From NCBI GenBank assembly GCA_963708625.1, contig CAVPSV010000002.1, positions 248,001 to 312,000 on the forward strand: a DNA stretch of 64,000 bases. Reading direction: 5' to 3'. Made by a program: the position numbers and the translations under genes. The DNA comes from DASXIF01 sp036498145. Lineage in GTDB: Bacteria; Actinomycetota; Actinomycetes; Mycobacteriales; Jatrophihabitantaceae. Below are positions 56,807 to 64,000 of this stretch, in pieces (position 1 is the stretch's first letter; every line of letters begins with the position of its first letter). The notes beneath the pieces were generated by a model that was not told the origin of the DNA, ran no database searches, and saw only the letters and a list, made by a program, of their open reading frames with translations.

Positions 56807-57577
56807 TCAGCCTTGCTGCTCCGTCGGCCGGATGAGGATCTCGTTGACGGCGACGTGGCGCGGGCGGCTGACCATGAAGGCAATCGCATCCGCGATGTCG
56901 GCTGCCTCCATGAGTTCGACATCGCCGAACCGCGCCCGGATCGACGTCTGGACCTCGGGCCGGTTGTGTCCGGCCAACTCGGTGCTGACCGCACCGGGCT
57001 CGATGATGCCGACCCGTACGTGGCGCTGGGTGACCTCCTGCCGCAGTGATTCGCCGAACGCGCCGACGCCGTGCTTCGTCGCGTTGTACACGCCGCTGCC
57101 GAGCCGGGCCACCCGGCCGGCGACGCTGCTCACCAGCACGATGTCTGCGACGTTGCGCGGCGGCTGGGCAGCGGCCCGCACCAGATGCGGCAACGCGGCG
57201 TGCGCGAGGTAAATGAGGCCGAGCAGGTTGATGTCGACCATGCGGCGCCATTCCTCGGTGGGCGCGTCTTCGATCGGGCCGAGCAGCATGACACCGGCAT
57301 TGGCCACCACGATGTCGAGCCTGCCGAACTGCGACACCGTCTGCTCGACGGCGTCCTGGACCTGTGTCTCTGCACTGGCGTCGGCCTCGATCACGAGTGC
57401 CTTGCTTGCGTCAGCGCTGATCCTGCTGGCGAGTTCGTCGAGGCGGTCCTTGCGCCGTGCGACGAGACTCACGGTGGCACCATCAGCCGCCATTGCTGCG
57501 GCGCTGGCCTGGCCGATGCCGCTGCTCGCGCCGGTAATCAGCGCCACTGTGCCGTCGAGTCGTCCGGGGTCCGTCAT
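56807..57577 (-). CDS. SDR family NAD(P)-dependent oxidoreductase
   Basis: 256 residues. Cofactor loop TGASSGIGQ (15-23), NAG in VVANAGVM, catalytic Ser in LVSSVAGRV and the Tyr/Lys pair YNATK. Classical short-chain dehydrogenase, substrate unknown. ATG 57577 begins MTDPGRLDGT; an upstream GTG adds 12 unlikely residues. Confidence 0.92.
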   Translation of the reverse strand: MTDPGRLDGTVALITGASSGIGQASAAAMAADGATVSLVARRKDRLDELASRISADASKALVIEADASAETQVQDAVEQTVSQFGRLDIVVANAGVMLLGPIEDAPTEEWRRMVDINLLGLIYLAHAALPHLVRAAAQPPRNVADIVLVSSVAGRVARLGSGVYNATKHGVGAFGESLRQEVTQRHVRVGIIEPGAVSTELAGHNRPEVQTSIRARFGDVELMEAADIADAIAFMVSRPRHVAVNEILIRPTEQQG

Positions 57578-57735
57578 GCCTCCAGCTAACCGGCTGGCCA
57601 CCGGCACCGGCAACCGTCGGGCAAACGGCCGGGCCGACCGGGTTTCGTCAGGGCGCAGGACGGGGAAGCTGTCTGGGTGAGACGGATCTGCCGCGTTTCC
57701 CGCGCTGCCGTCCGACTCGTCATGGAGGTGACGTG

Positions 57736-58209
57736 ATGTTGGTGTTAGGTCTGTTGCTTGTGGCCGCCGCGGCAGTCGCGGGGGTAGAGCTGATAATTGC
57801 GAACAACGACACCCAGGTGACGTTCCAGATGTGGAGCTGGACGTGGCACTTCGATGTGTTCTGGCTGGCCGTGATCGGCGCCGCCATCGTCACAGTGGCG
57901 TGGCTCGGCCTGGCCATGATGAACATGGGCACGGTGCACGCCGTCCGGTTGAGGCGTGAGCGTCGACGCCTGGCCAAGGAGAACGCAATGTTGACGCGCC
58001 AGGCTCGTGTAGCCCAGCCGCCGTCGACTGGTCGCACGATGCCTAGCGACGCACGGGTGCCCGACACACGGGCGTCGGATCCGCGGACGGCGACCGTGCC
58101 TGCCGCAACTGCTGGCACCGCCCCGCCGGCATCGACGGCGCCGGCAACAGCGTCCGTCGCCCAGTCAGTTTCCCCGCGGCGAAACGAGCACGTGACCAGC
58201 ACCAGCTGA
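57736..58209 (+). CDS. LapA-like two-helix membrane protein
   Basis: About 157 residues. Two N-terminal helices (VLGLLLVAAAAVAGVELII; FWLAVIGAAIVTVAWLGLAM) around IANNDTQVTFQMWSWTWHFD fit the lipopolysaccharide-assembly LapA domain fold, which is common in actinobacteria without LPS. A basic stretch and a long Ala/Pro/Thr tail follow. A GGAGGTG site precedes. The last 45 bases overlap the convergent PAP2 gene. Confidence 0.78.
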   Translation: MLVLGLLLVAAAAVAGVELIIANNDTQVTFQMWSWTWHFDVFWLAVIGAAIVTVAWLGLAMMNMGTVHAVRLRRERRRLAKENAMLTRQARVAQPPSTGRTMPSDARVPDTRASDPRTATVPAATAGTAPPASTAPATASVAQSVSPRRNEHVTSTS

Positions 58210-59040
58210 GTCCTGTGGCCCAGCACGTACGGCCCTGTGGTGTGCCTGCCACCGGGCCGTCATGCTGCGCGCGCCCCGCTGCAGCCAGGCGGACAGCAGG
58301 AGCACCAGGATTGCGCCCACGCCGTCCAGCCAGAAGTGGTTCGCAGTTGCGACCACCACGAATGTTGTGATCAACGGGTGCAGGATCGACAGCCAACGCC
58401 ACCGGCTGCGGCTGGTTCTGACCACTACCCAGCAGATGAGCACCGCCCAGCCGACGTGTACCGACGGCATCGCGGAGAGCTGATCGGTGGACAGACCGAG
58501 GCCGTACACGGATTGCCCGTACTGCGCCGCGGTGTCGATGTAGCCGGGCAGCAGTCGTGGCGGCGCAACTGGGATCAGCTGAATCAGCAGACAGCCTGCG
58601 GTGAGCAGAACGAGGGTGGTGCGCCACTGCGCGTATTCACTGCGATGCCGGGTGAACAGCCACAGCAGGAAGACGAACAGCACGCCGAAGTGCATGGTCG
58701 CGTAGTAGAGGTTGCATGCCTGCACCAGCAGCGGATGCCCGGTGATCGATTGCTGCACGCTCGCTTCGGACGGCAGGTGCAGGTCGTGCTCGATGCGTTC
58801 GAGGTACCGGGCGCGGGTGAATGCACCATGGGTACCCAGCACCGACAGACTGCCGGCAAGCTGCCACAGCGAGTAGAGCCCGGCCAGCAACGCGCTCTCG
58901 CGTAGGAACGGCAGCGCCGCCCGGGGCCGTAACCACGATGGCTGGGTGCGCGCGGGCGCCCACCGTGCACCCAGCGTGGCCGCCGACAGCGCGACGGTCA
59001 GCGCCGCTCCTTGCTGCCAGCTCAGCCCTACGTTCTGCAC
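58165..59040 (-). CDS. PAP2 superfamily phosphatase / inositol phosphotransferase-like membrane protein
   Basis: About 291 residues with six helices. LSAMPSVHVGWAVLICW supplies the C2 motif with its His and ATANHFWLDGVGAILVL the C3 motif (His, Asp). Layout resembles the inositolphosphorylceramide-synthase-like PAP2 group. GTG 59040 is preceded by a CATAGT -10 six bases away; GTG 59064 adds eight residues made from the tandem repeat. Confidence 0.82.
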   Translation of the reverse strand: MQNVGLSWQQGAALTVALSAATLGARWAPARTQPSWLRPRAALPFLRESALLAGLYSLWQLAGSLSVLGTHGAFTRARYLERIEHDLHLPSEASVQQSITGHPLLVQACNLYYATMHFGVLFVFLLWLFTRHRSEYAQWRTTLVLLTAGCLLIQLIPVAPPRLLPGYIDTAAQYGQSVYGLGLSTDQLSAMPSVHVGWAVLICWVVVRTSRSRWRWLSILHPLITTFVVVATANHFWLDGVGAILVLLLSAWLQRGARSMTARWQAHHRAVRAGPQDSAGAGHVLVSPRGN

Positions 59041-59042
59041 GC

Positions 59043-59100
59043 GATCACTATGCCGGAGGATCACTATGCCGGAGGATCACCGTGCCGGAGGATCACCGTG
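59043..59100. repeat. 16-bp tandem repeat, 3.6 copies
   Basis: GATCACTATGCCGGAG twice, then GATCACCGTGCCGGAG, then GATCACCGTG. Each unit carries a GGAG plus (A/G)TG on the plus strand, and the first two a CATAGT -10-like box on the minus strand. It lies at the divergent promoter of the PAP2 gene and the EamA gene. Confidence 0.85.
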
Positions 59101-59263
59101 CTACAGGCGCGTGCCGTGCGGTGCGTGGCAGACCGGGATCGGCTCTCAGACGTCCGGAATTGCTCGTCAAGCGGCAAAGAAATGCCTCGAACGTTGTCGG
59201 CGTTCGCCTCTAGGTTGGACAGGCCGGCCCGACCGGTCCGTGCCGGCCGAGCTGAGGAGGATC

Positions 59264-60286
59264 ATGACCCGCCGCAGCTGGTTGCTCTTTGCGGCTATGT
59301 GCGTGATCTGGGGCATTCCCTACCTGCTCATCCGAATCGCGGTCCGCGACCTCACGCCGGGCACGCTGGTCTTCGCCCGCACCGCGATCGGTGGCTTGGT
59401 GCTGCTGCCGCTCGCGCTCACCCGTGGCGGATTCGGACCGGTGTTGCGGCGTTGGCGACCGCTGGTGGCGTTCACCGCCCTCGAACTGGCGGGACCCTGG
59501 CTCATGCTCGGCAGCGCGGAGGAGCGGCTGTCCAGCTCGCTGGCCGGCCTGCTCGTCGCCGCCACACCACTTGTTGGCGTCATCGTGGCGCGCTTGCTCC
59601 GCGTCGACGACCGGGTCAACCTTTCCCGCGCGGTGGGCCTGGTGCTGGGCATCGTCGGTGTGGCGATGCTGGTCGGCCTGGACGTCGGCCAACTCAGCGC
59701 CGGGCCGCTGCTCGAAGTGCTTGGAGTAGTGATCGGCTACGCGGTTGCGCCGGTCATCCTTGATCGAAAACTGTCCGATCTGCCGAGCATCCCGGTCGTG
59801 TCCGCGGCGTTGTTGCTGTGCGCGCTCGCATATCTTCCGTATGCCGTGCTACGGCCACCGGCACACTTGAGTGGCGAGGTCGTCGGCTCCGTTGCGGTCC
59901 TCGGGCTGGTGTGCACGGCCACCGCGTTCGTGGTCTTCTTCGCGCTCATCGCGAGCATCGGCCCGGCGCGTGCCACCGTCATCACCTACGTCAATCCGGC
60001 GGTGGCGGTGTTGCTCGGCGTTGGTCTGCTGGGCGAGCACTTCACGCTCGGTATGGGGGTCGGGTTCCCGCTCATCCTTGCCGGCTCGGTGCTCGCCGCC
60101 CGCAAGGCCGCGGTCCGCGAACCGGCAGTGGCCGAGCCGGTGGCGCCGGCGCTGGCCGACCCCGCTCCGCCAGCGGTTCAGTCCAGTCGGACCTCGCCGC
60201 CCGGGGTGCTGAACACGGCGGAGAGCACCCCGGTGTCGTCGTCGATCGGGGGTGACCACTCGACATCGATTCCGTCCAGCGGCTGA
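59264..60286 (+). CDS. EamA (DMT) family transporter
   Basis: About 340 residues with ten helices in two EamA repeats (MCVIWGIPYLLIRIAVRDLT; later ASIGPARATVITYVNPAVAV). ATG 59264 follows GAGGAGG. Members export amino acids or metabolites. After the last helix (LILAGSVLAARKA) about 50 residues of tail overlap the convergent VOC gene for 109 bases; the natural stop may be earlier, hidden by an indel. The gap 59101-59263 holds no gene. Confidence 0.86.
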   Translation: MTRRSWLLFAAMCVIWGIPYLLIRIAVRDLTPGTLVFARTAIGGLVLLPLALTRGGFGPVLRRWRPLVAFTALELAGPWLMLGSAEERLSSSLAGLLVAATPLVGVIVARLLRVDDRVNLSRAVGLVLGIVGVAMLVGLDVGQLSAGPLLEVLGVVIGYAVAPVILDRKLSDLPSIPVVSAALLLCALAYLPYAVLRPPAHLSGEVVGSVAVLGLVCTATAFVVFFALIASIGPARATVITYVNPAVAVLLGVGLLGEHFTLGMGVGFPLILAGSVLAARKAAVREPAVAEPVAPALADPAPPAVQSSRTSPPGVLNTAESTPVSSSIGGDHSTSIPSSG

Positions 60287-60828
60287 CGGGCGGACGTGCC
60301 GAGGTAGTTGTCGATGCGCGCCTGGTCGCCGGCGATCTGCAGGCCGGTCAATGCGAGTGCCGCACCGCCTGCGGCCGGGTGGTGCTCATCATCGATGAGC
60401 CATTGCACGAAGAACGGAAGCTGGGGATCGGCGAGCACGTCGTTGATGCCGATCTGCTTCCAGCGCAGGTCGAAACCGTCCGGGCGCCGGCGGTGCCCGT
60501 CGGCGGCCGGCCGCCCCAGCCGGGTCTCTACCGGCCGGATGTCCTGCACACGGATAGCCCAGCCCAACCAGCCGCCGCCGGTATCGCTGCGGGCGCGCAC
60601 GGCACGACCGAACGGAGCGCGATCGACGGCCGGATGCTCGAGTGCTTCGACCGCTTCGAGGTAGGTGCCGCCAGCGAGCGGGAGAACGAAGTTGCGGGTG
60701 CCGAAGGACGGGTGGATGCCGCCGTCGATGAACGCCGCGCCCAGCCGTGAACCGAGCCGCTGCACACACGCTGCCAGGCCCTCAGGCCCAGCGGCGTAGC
60801 TGAGGTGGTCCAGTCGCATGCGGGCCAT
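60178..60828 (-). CDS. VOC family (glyoxalase-like) protein
   Basis: 216 residues. LDHLSYAAGPEGLAACVQRL, GGIHPSFGTRNFVLPLAGGT and YLEAVEALEHP match the glyoxalase-like domain group; metal ligands His and Glu are in these segments. Function unknown. ATG 60820 is an alternative start. Confidence 0.84.
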   Translation of the reverse strand: MARMRLDHLSYAAGPEGLAACVQRLGSRLGAAFIDGGIHPSFGTRNFVLPLAGGTYLEAVEALEHPAVDRAPFGRAVRARSDTGGGWLGWAIRVQDIRPVETRLGRPAADGHRRRPDGFDLRWKQIGINDVLADPQLPFFVQWLIDDEHHPAAGGAALALTGLQIAGDQARIDNYLGTSARQPLDGIDVEWSPPIDDDTGVLSAVFSTPGGEVRLD

Positions 60829-60942
60829 GGTGAACCACGCCGCGCGCGCGCCGAGGATGGGGCCGGATGTCGACGCGCATTGGCGAAGTGCTAAAGGCCG
60901 GTATCCGATGCGCTGATACCTCAGCGCGATCGGCGGTCGGCG

Positions 60943-61398
60943 TCAGACGTGCCGCTCCACCTTGAGTCGCAGTACCGGCCACGCGGACGCGAAGCCGCTG
61001 TGCAGCGGTAATGCCGAGACCTCGGCGATCGACCACCATCTGATCTCGACGCTCTCTGCATTCGCGGCGTGGGGGCGCAACTCCGCAAGTGCCTCGGCCA
61101 CCACCGTGGTGTAGGACCAGCCGCCGTGATCGTCCACCCACTCGTCGAACGGCCTGACGCTGGCCGGGTCCAGTGCGGACTCCTCCGCGGCTTCTCGTAA
61201 CGCCGCCGTGACGACATCCTCGTGACTGTCGCGTGCACCCCCGGGCAGCCCCCAGGTACCGCCTTCATGGGTCCATGGCGCACGGTGCTGCAAGACGACG
61301 CGCGCGCCGTCGCTGACCAGCAGACCGGCTGCGCCGAAACGCCCCCAGTGCCGATGGCCGTGCGAGCAGATCACCCAGCCGTTGCCGTCGCCGCTCAC
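60943..61398 (-). CDS. NUDIX hydrolase
   Basis: 151 residues. The Nudix box GGARDSHEDVVTAALREAAEES is complete in its key positions (Gly, Glu, REAAEE). The N-terminus ICSHGHRHWGRFGAAGLLV is typical of actinobacterial NUDIX proteins. GTG 61398 is chosen; the open frame further upstream is Arg/Pro-rich and not protein-like. Substrate unknown. Confidence 0.84.
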   Translation of the reverse strand: MSGDGNGWVICSHGHRHWGRFGAAGLLVSDGARVVLQHRAPWTHEGGTWGLPGGARDSHEDVVTAALREAAEESALDPASVRPFDEWVDDHGGWSYTTVVAEALAELRPHAANAESVEIRWWSIAEVSALPLHSGFASAWPVLRLKVERHV

Positions 61399-61622
61399 CG
61401 TGTGTTCACCATGGATTCCTACCAGCGGGATTGCTGTGGGACGCCTGCGGGCTTGGTGCGGGGGACAGCAACGCATCCGAGAACGTGTCGACGTCGGCCC
61501 GCCAGGTCGCCTCGCGGCGAAAGGCCGCTCGAAGCGGCGAATGTGGGACCGGGGGCCATGGTCGGGCCGACGTCTCATCCACGGTACCGAACGGTGCCCG
61601 ACGTAGGCTGGAGCGGTGATCA

Positions 61623-62279
61623 ATGGCGCGCGGACCGGCCGTGGCTGACGCGCGCGACGCGGCCGATGAGGCTGGCCCGGAGCGTCCGCACCGGCCCGTG
61701 GTCCGCCCAGACCTCGCCGCGCTGATCGATGCCGGCGGCGGCGCGGAGGACTTCTCCCGCGCGGAGCTGGCTGCGGCGACCGCGGCGATGGTCATCGAGG
61801 CCGGGCGAGCGGCGCGCGGCGGTGAGCGGTTCGTGGCTCTCGCCGATCGCATCGGTCTGGATACGCTCGCCGCACTCTGGCGTGACGCCGAGCCGGCGAG
61901 CCTGGCCGGTGTGCTCTGGGCGATGTACCTGCTGCGCCAGTGGTGCCAGGACAACGCCGGCGAGGTGGCACGGCTGTGGCGCGCGGGCGAGCATCTGGCC
62001 GGAGCTGACGCGGCCGTGGCCGGGCTGGCCGAGTATGCGGATGCGGACGCGGTGCGGGAGGTGGCGGACGCGGTGCTGAGCGGCGCCTATGGCGGCGACT
62101 TCGATGTTGCGCTGGACCGCGCCGCGGCGCTGTTCCGGGTGTTCGCGACTGGGCGGCGGGAGCTGGCGGGCACGGGTATCGAGGATGCCGGCGAGCTGGA
62201 GCGGGCCAGCCGCAACGACCGGGTGGCGGCAGATCTTGCCGCCGCTGCGGCAAGGTGGCGGGTAGGCACACTGCACTGA
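61623..62279 (+). CDS. Conserved actinobacterial hypothetical protein
   Basis: 218 residues, Ala-rich and helical, without membrane segments. LADRIGLDTLAALWRDAEPA and AGVLWAMYLLRQWCQDNAGE recall a protein conserved among actinobacteria, often near DUF4192 genes. No function known. A -10 TAGGCT (61604-61609) points to a transcription start at 61616, seven bases before ATG. Confidence 0.65.
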   Translation: MARGPAVADARDAADEAGPERPHRPVVRPDLAALIDAGGGAEDFSRAELAAATAAMVIEAGRAARGGERFVALADRIGLDTLAALWRDAEPASLAGVLWAMYLLRQWCQDNAGEVARLWRAGEHLAGADAAVAGLAEYADADAVREVADAVLSGAYGGDFDVALDRAAALFRVFATGRRELAGTGIEDAGELERASRNDRVAADLAAAAARWRVGTLH

Positions 62280-62374
62280 CATTTCCGGGCATTCGTGTCC
62301 ACAACGACGGTGGGCGTCCACAGCTCGCGCCGACGATGGGAACCGAGCCGGTCGCGGCACCGATCGTGATCGGC

Positions 62375-63418
62375 ATGAGTTCCGCAGACCCGCCGTTCCC
62401 TGACACCGTCACCTCCGCGCCGTCGACACTGCAGGCGCACGGACCGAGGGCATTGCTACAGGCGATCCCGTACCTGCTTGGGTTCCATCCGGCCGACAGC
62501 CTGGTTGTCGTTGGGATCGGTGCCGACACCGTCCGCGTCACCGCCCGGCTCGATCTGGACGATCTGGCGCATCAGGATTCGATCCGGCACACCATGGACG
62601 TCCTGGCCCGCGGAACCAGCGAGTCGGTCATCGCCGTGGTGTACGACGATGCGGTGGTGGCGAGCGGCACACCGCTGCCTTGGGCGGCGCTGCTGCCGCA
62701 GGTCCTCGACGCCGCCACCGCCGCTGGATGCGTGCTGATGGACATGTTCCTGGTCAGCGCAGGGCGGTGGTGGTCCTACGCGTGCGACGGCCCGCAGTGT
62801 TGCCCGGACGCCGGCGGGTGGGTGGCAGATCCGACGACGGCATTCGCCGCCGCGGCGACGGTCGCGGGCCTGTCCGCCCTGCCCAGCCGGGCGGCGCTGG
62901 CCGCCGTCCTGCAGCCGCACCCCGTCGACGAGCGTGAACGATTGGCGCCGATGATCGCCGTTGCCGAGAACGCAGCTACCGCCGCGACGCTCGAGGCACG
63001 CGCCGAGGCATTCGAACGTGCCGCGACGCGGGCGCTCTTTGCCGCGGCCCGGCGCGCCGACGAGGGAGGCGAACCGGTCCGAGACGCCGCCGCTGCGCGC
63101 TTTGGCGCTGCGCTGACCATCACGGCCGTTCGCGACTCGGTGTGGATAGCCCTCGACTGCGACCGTCTCGACGGGCGCCCGCTGTGGGCCGACCTGGCAC
63201 GGCGCCTGCCCGCGCCGTACGACGCCGCTGCGCTGTTCCTGTACGGATGGTGCTGTTGGCGCCAGGGCGACGGCGTCTCGGCACACGTCGCCGTCGAACG
63301 GGCGCTTGTCAGCGACCCGGCATATACCGCCGCCGACATGTTGCAGGTTGCCCTTGCCCGTGGGATGGACCCGCGGGCGGTACCCCGGCTACGGCGTTCC
63401 TACGGGCGACGGCGATGA
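62375..63418 (+). CDS. DUF4192 domain-containing protein
   Basis: 347 residues. LLQAIPYLLGFHPADSLVVV is the family opening, followed by TARLDLDD, DMFLVSAGRWWSYACDGPQC and a C-terminal FLYGWCCWRQGDGVSAHVAV. Function unknown; found only in actinobacteria to my knowledge. ATG 62375 (MSSADPPFP) is the likely start. Confidence 0.88.
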   Translation: MSSADPPFPDTVTSAPSTLQAHGPRALLQAIPYLLGFHPADSLVVVGIGADTVRVTARLDLDDLAHQDSIRHTMDVLARGTSESVIAVVYDDAVVASGTPLPWAALLPQVLDAATAAGCVLMDMFLVSAGRWWSYACDGPQCCPDAGGWVADPTTAFAAAATVAGLSALPSRAALAAVLQPHPVDERERLAPMIAVAENAATAATLEARAEAFERAATRALFAAARRADEGGEPVRDAAAARFGAALTITAVRDSVWIALDCDRLDGRPLWADLARRLPAPYDAAALFLYGWCCWRQGDGVSAHVAVERALVSDPAYTAADMLQVALARGMDPRAVPRLRRSYGRRR

Positions 63419-63438
63419 TCAGCAGCCGCGCTGACGTG

Positions 63439-64000
63439 CTACAGCGCGAGCGCGTGCGGCGGCACCGGCTTCGGCAACAGCGACGCGCCGGTCAGCGCGT
63501 CATCGACCGCTGCCGCGCAGGCCCGTCCTTCCGCGATTGCCCACACGACGAGGGAAGCGCCACGAGTGGCATCGCCGCACGCGTAGACGCCCTCGGCGGA
63601 GGTGCGCCAGTCATTACCGACCCGCGCCGTGCCCTGGGACGCCACGGTCTCCACTTTGAGCGCGGCCAGCAGTTCCGGGACGTCCGTGCCGACGAAACCT
63701 GCCGCCAGCAACACCAGGTCGGCGGGCAGTTCGGTGGCCGACGCGGGGACCGGCCGGAACTCGCGCCGGTCGCCGACACGGAGAATCTCGACCTCCTCGA
63801 CCACCACTGCGCGTACGTGTCCCTCTTCGTCTCCGCGGAACTCCACCACCTCGCGCGACCACGCCTCGTGCACACCCTCGTCGTGCGCCGGCGAGACGCC
63901 GCGGGTGCTTGGGGCCGACGGCCACTGCGGGTTCACCAGCCCGGCTCGCGCGGCTGGTCGCGGGTTGTGGTCCAACACGGTGACCGAGAGTGCGCCCTGG
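63439..64000 (-). CDS. gltD: Glutamate synthase small subunit, C-terminal part (5' end outside window)
   Basis: NADPH- and FAD-binding beta subunit of GOGAT. Visible are NPRPAARAGLVNPQWP, DLVLLAAGFVGTD and the FAD/NAD-binding end GVYACGDATRGASLVVWAIA EGRACAAAVDDAL, with the conserved Gly/Asp cluster. It ends with TAG at 63439-63441, convergent with the DUF4192 gene. Confidence 0.93.
   Translation of the reverse strand, partial: QGALSVTVLDHNPRPAARAGLVNPQWPSAPSTRGVSPAHDEGVHEAWSREVVEFRGDEEGHVRAVVVEEVEILRVGDRREFRPVPASATELPADLVLLAAGFVGTDVPELLAALKVETVASQGTARVGNDWRTSAEGVYACGDATRGASLVVWAIAEGRACAAAVDDALTGASLLPKPVPPHALAL

Overview
This window is chromosomal DNA from a high-G+C actinobacterium (Actinomycetota). 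The evidence is the conserved order pnp / M16 peptidase / dapB, thyX-dapA-ftsK, rimO-pgsA-cinA-clgR, DUF3046-recA-recX-miaB, miaA-dapF-hflX, and lexA divergent from a LysM gene followed by nrdR-nrdJ. Other support is GTG starts, the strong third-position G/C bias, and many start codons placed about 6 bases after a TANNNT -10 box (leaderless transcripts). I cannot name a genus. No tRNA, rRNA, CRISPR array, insertion sequence or phage gene was seen.

Layout. 1-0.7 kb: 3' end of pnp. 0.7-8.2 kb: accessory block with an MFS transporter, a sulfate ABC operon (sbp-cysT-cysW-small ORF-cysA) followed by a cysteine-free Rrf2 regulator, a macro-domain protein, a Pro-rich small protein and a membrane protein with a CxCG domain. 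8.2-10.4 kb: M16 peptidase and dapB. 10.4-25.1 kb: mixed accessory and stress genes (dodecin, MpaB-type oxygenase with its TetR, two CsbD-like proteins, PIG-L deacetylase, DHA2 exporter, metallo-beta-lactamase fold, PEP-mutase family, NlpC/P60, DedA, a YcaQ-type DNA glycosylase, and a ribbon-helix-helix regulator with DUF4097). 25.3-34.3 kb: thyX, dapA, ftsK, an acetyltransferase, rimO, pgsA, cinA, clgR, TetR. 34.3-45 kb: nei2-lhr, DUF3046, recA, recX, miaB, DUF349. 44.8-54.5 kb: miaA, dapF, hflX, tatA, lexA, SOS LysM protein, nrdR, nrdJ. 54.5-64 kb: DUF445, Abi-alpha-like, SDR, LapA-like, PAP2, EamA, VOC, NUDIX, DUF4192 and the 3' end of gltD.

How the genes fit together. Three sets stand out. 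(1) Genome maintenance: recA, recX, lexA, the LysM division inhibitor, nei2-lhr, a YcaQ-type glycosylase and the B12-dependent ribonucleotide reductase. LexA boxes are visible before recA and between lexA and the LysM gene, and tandem NrdR-like boxes precede nrdR. (2) Lysine/diaminopimelate and tRNA/ribosome modification: dapB, dapA, dapF, miaB, miaA, rimO. (3) Sulfate uptake under a likely Rrf2 regulator, with palindromes around the sbp promoter.

Two features deserve most attention. First, a short repeated cassette encoding a peptide that starts M(S/R)ERSE occurs twice. Each time its stop codon overlaps the start codon of the next gene, which looks like a translational coupling device. Second, many core genes (cysT, cysW, miaA, dapF, hflX, tatA, nei2, lhr, DedA and others) are split across frames by single-base indels while the protein signal continues. 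This pattern points to sequence or assembly errors more than to pseudogenes, so the frames given for those genes are reconstructions.
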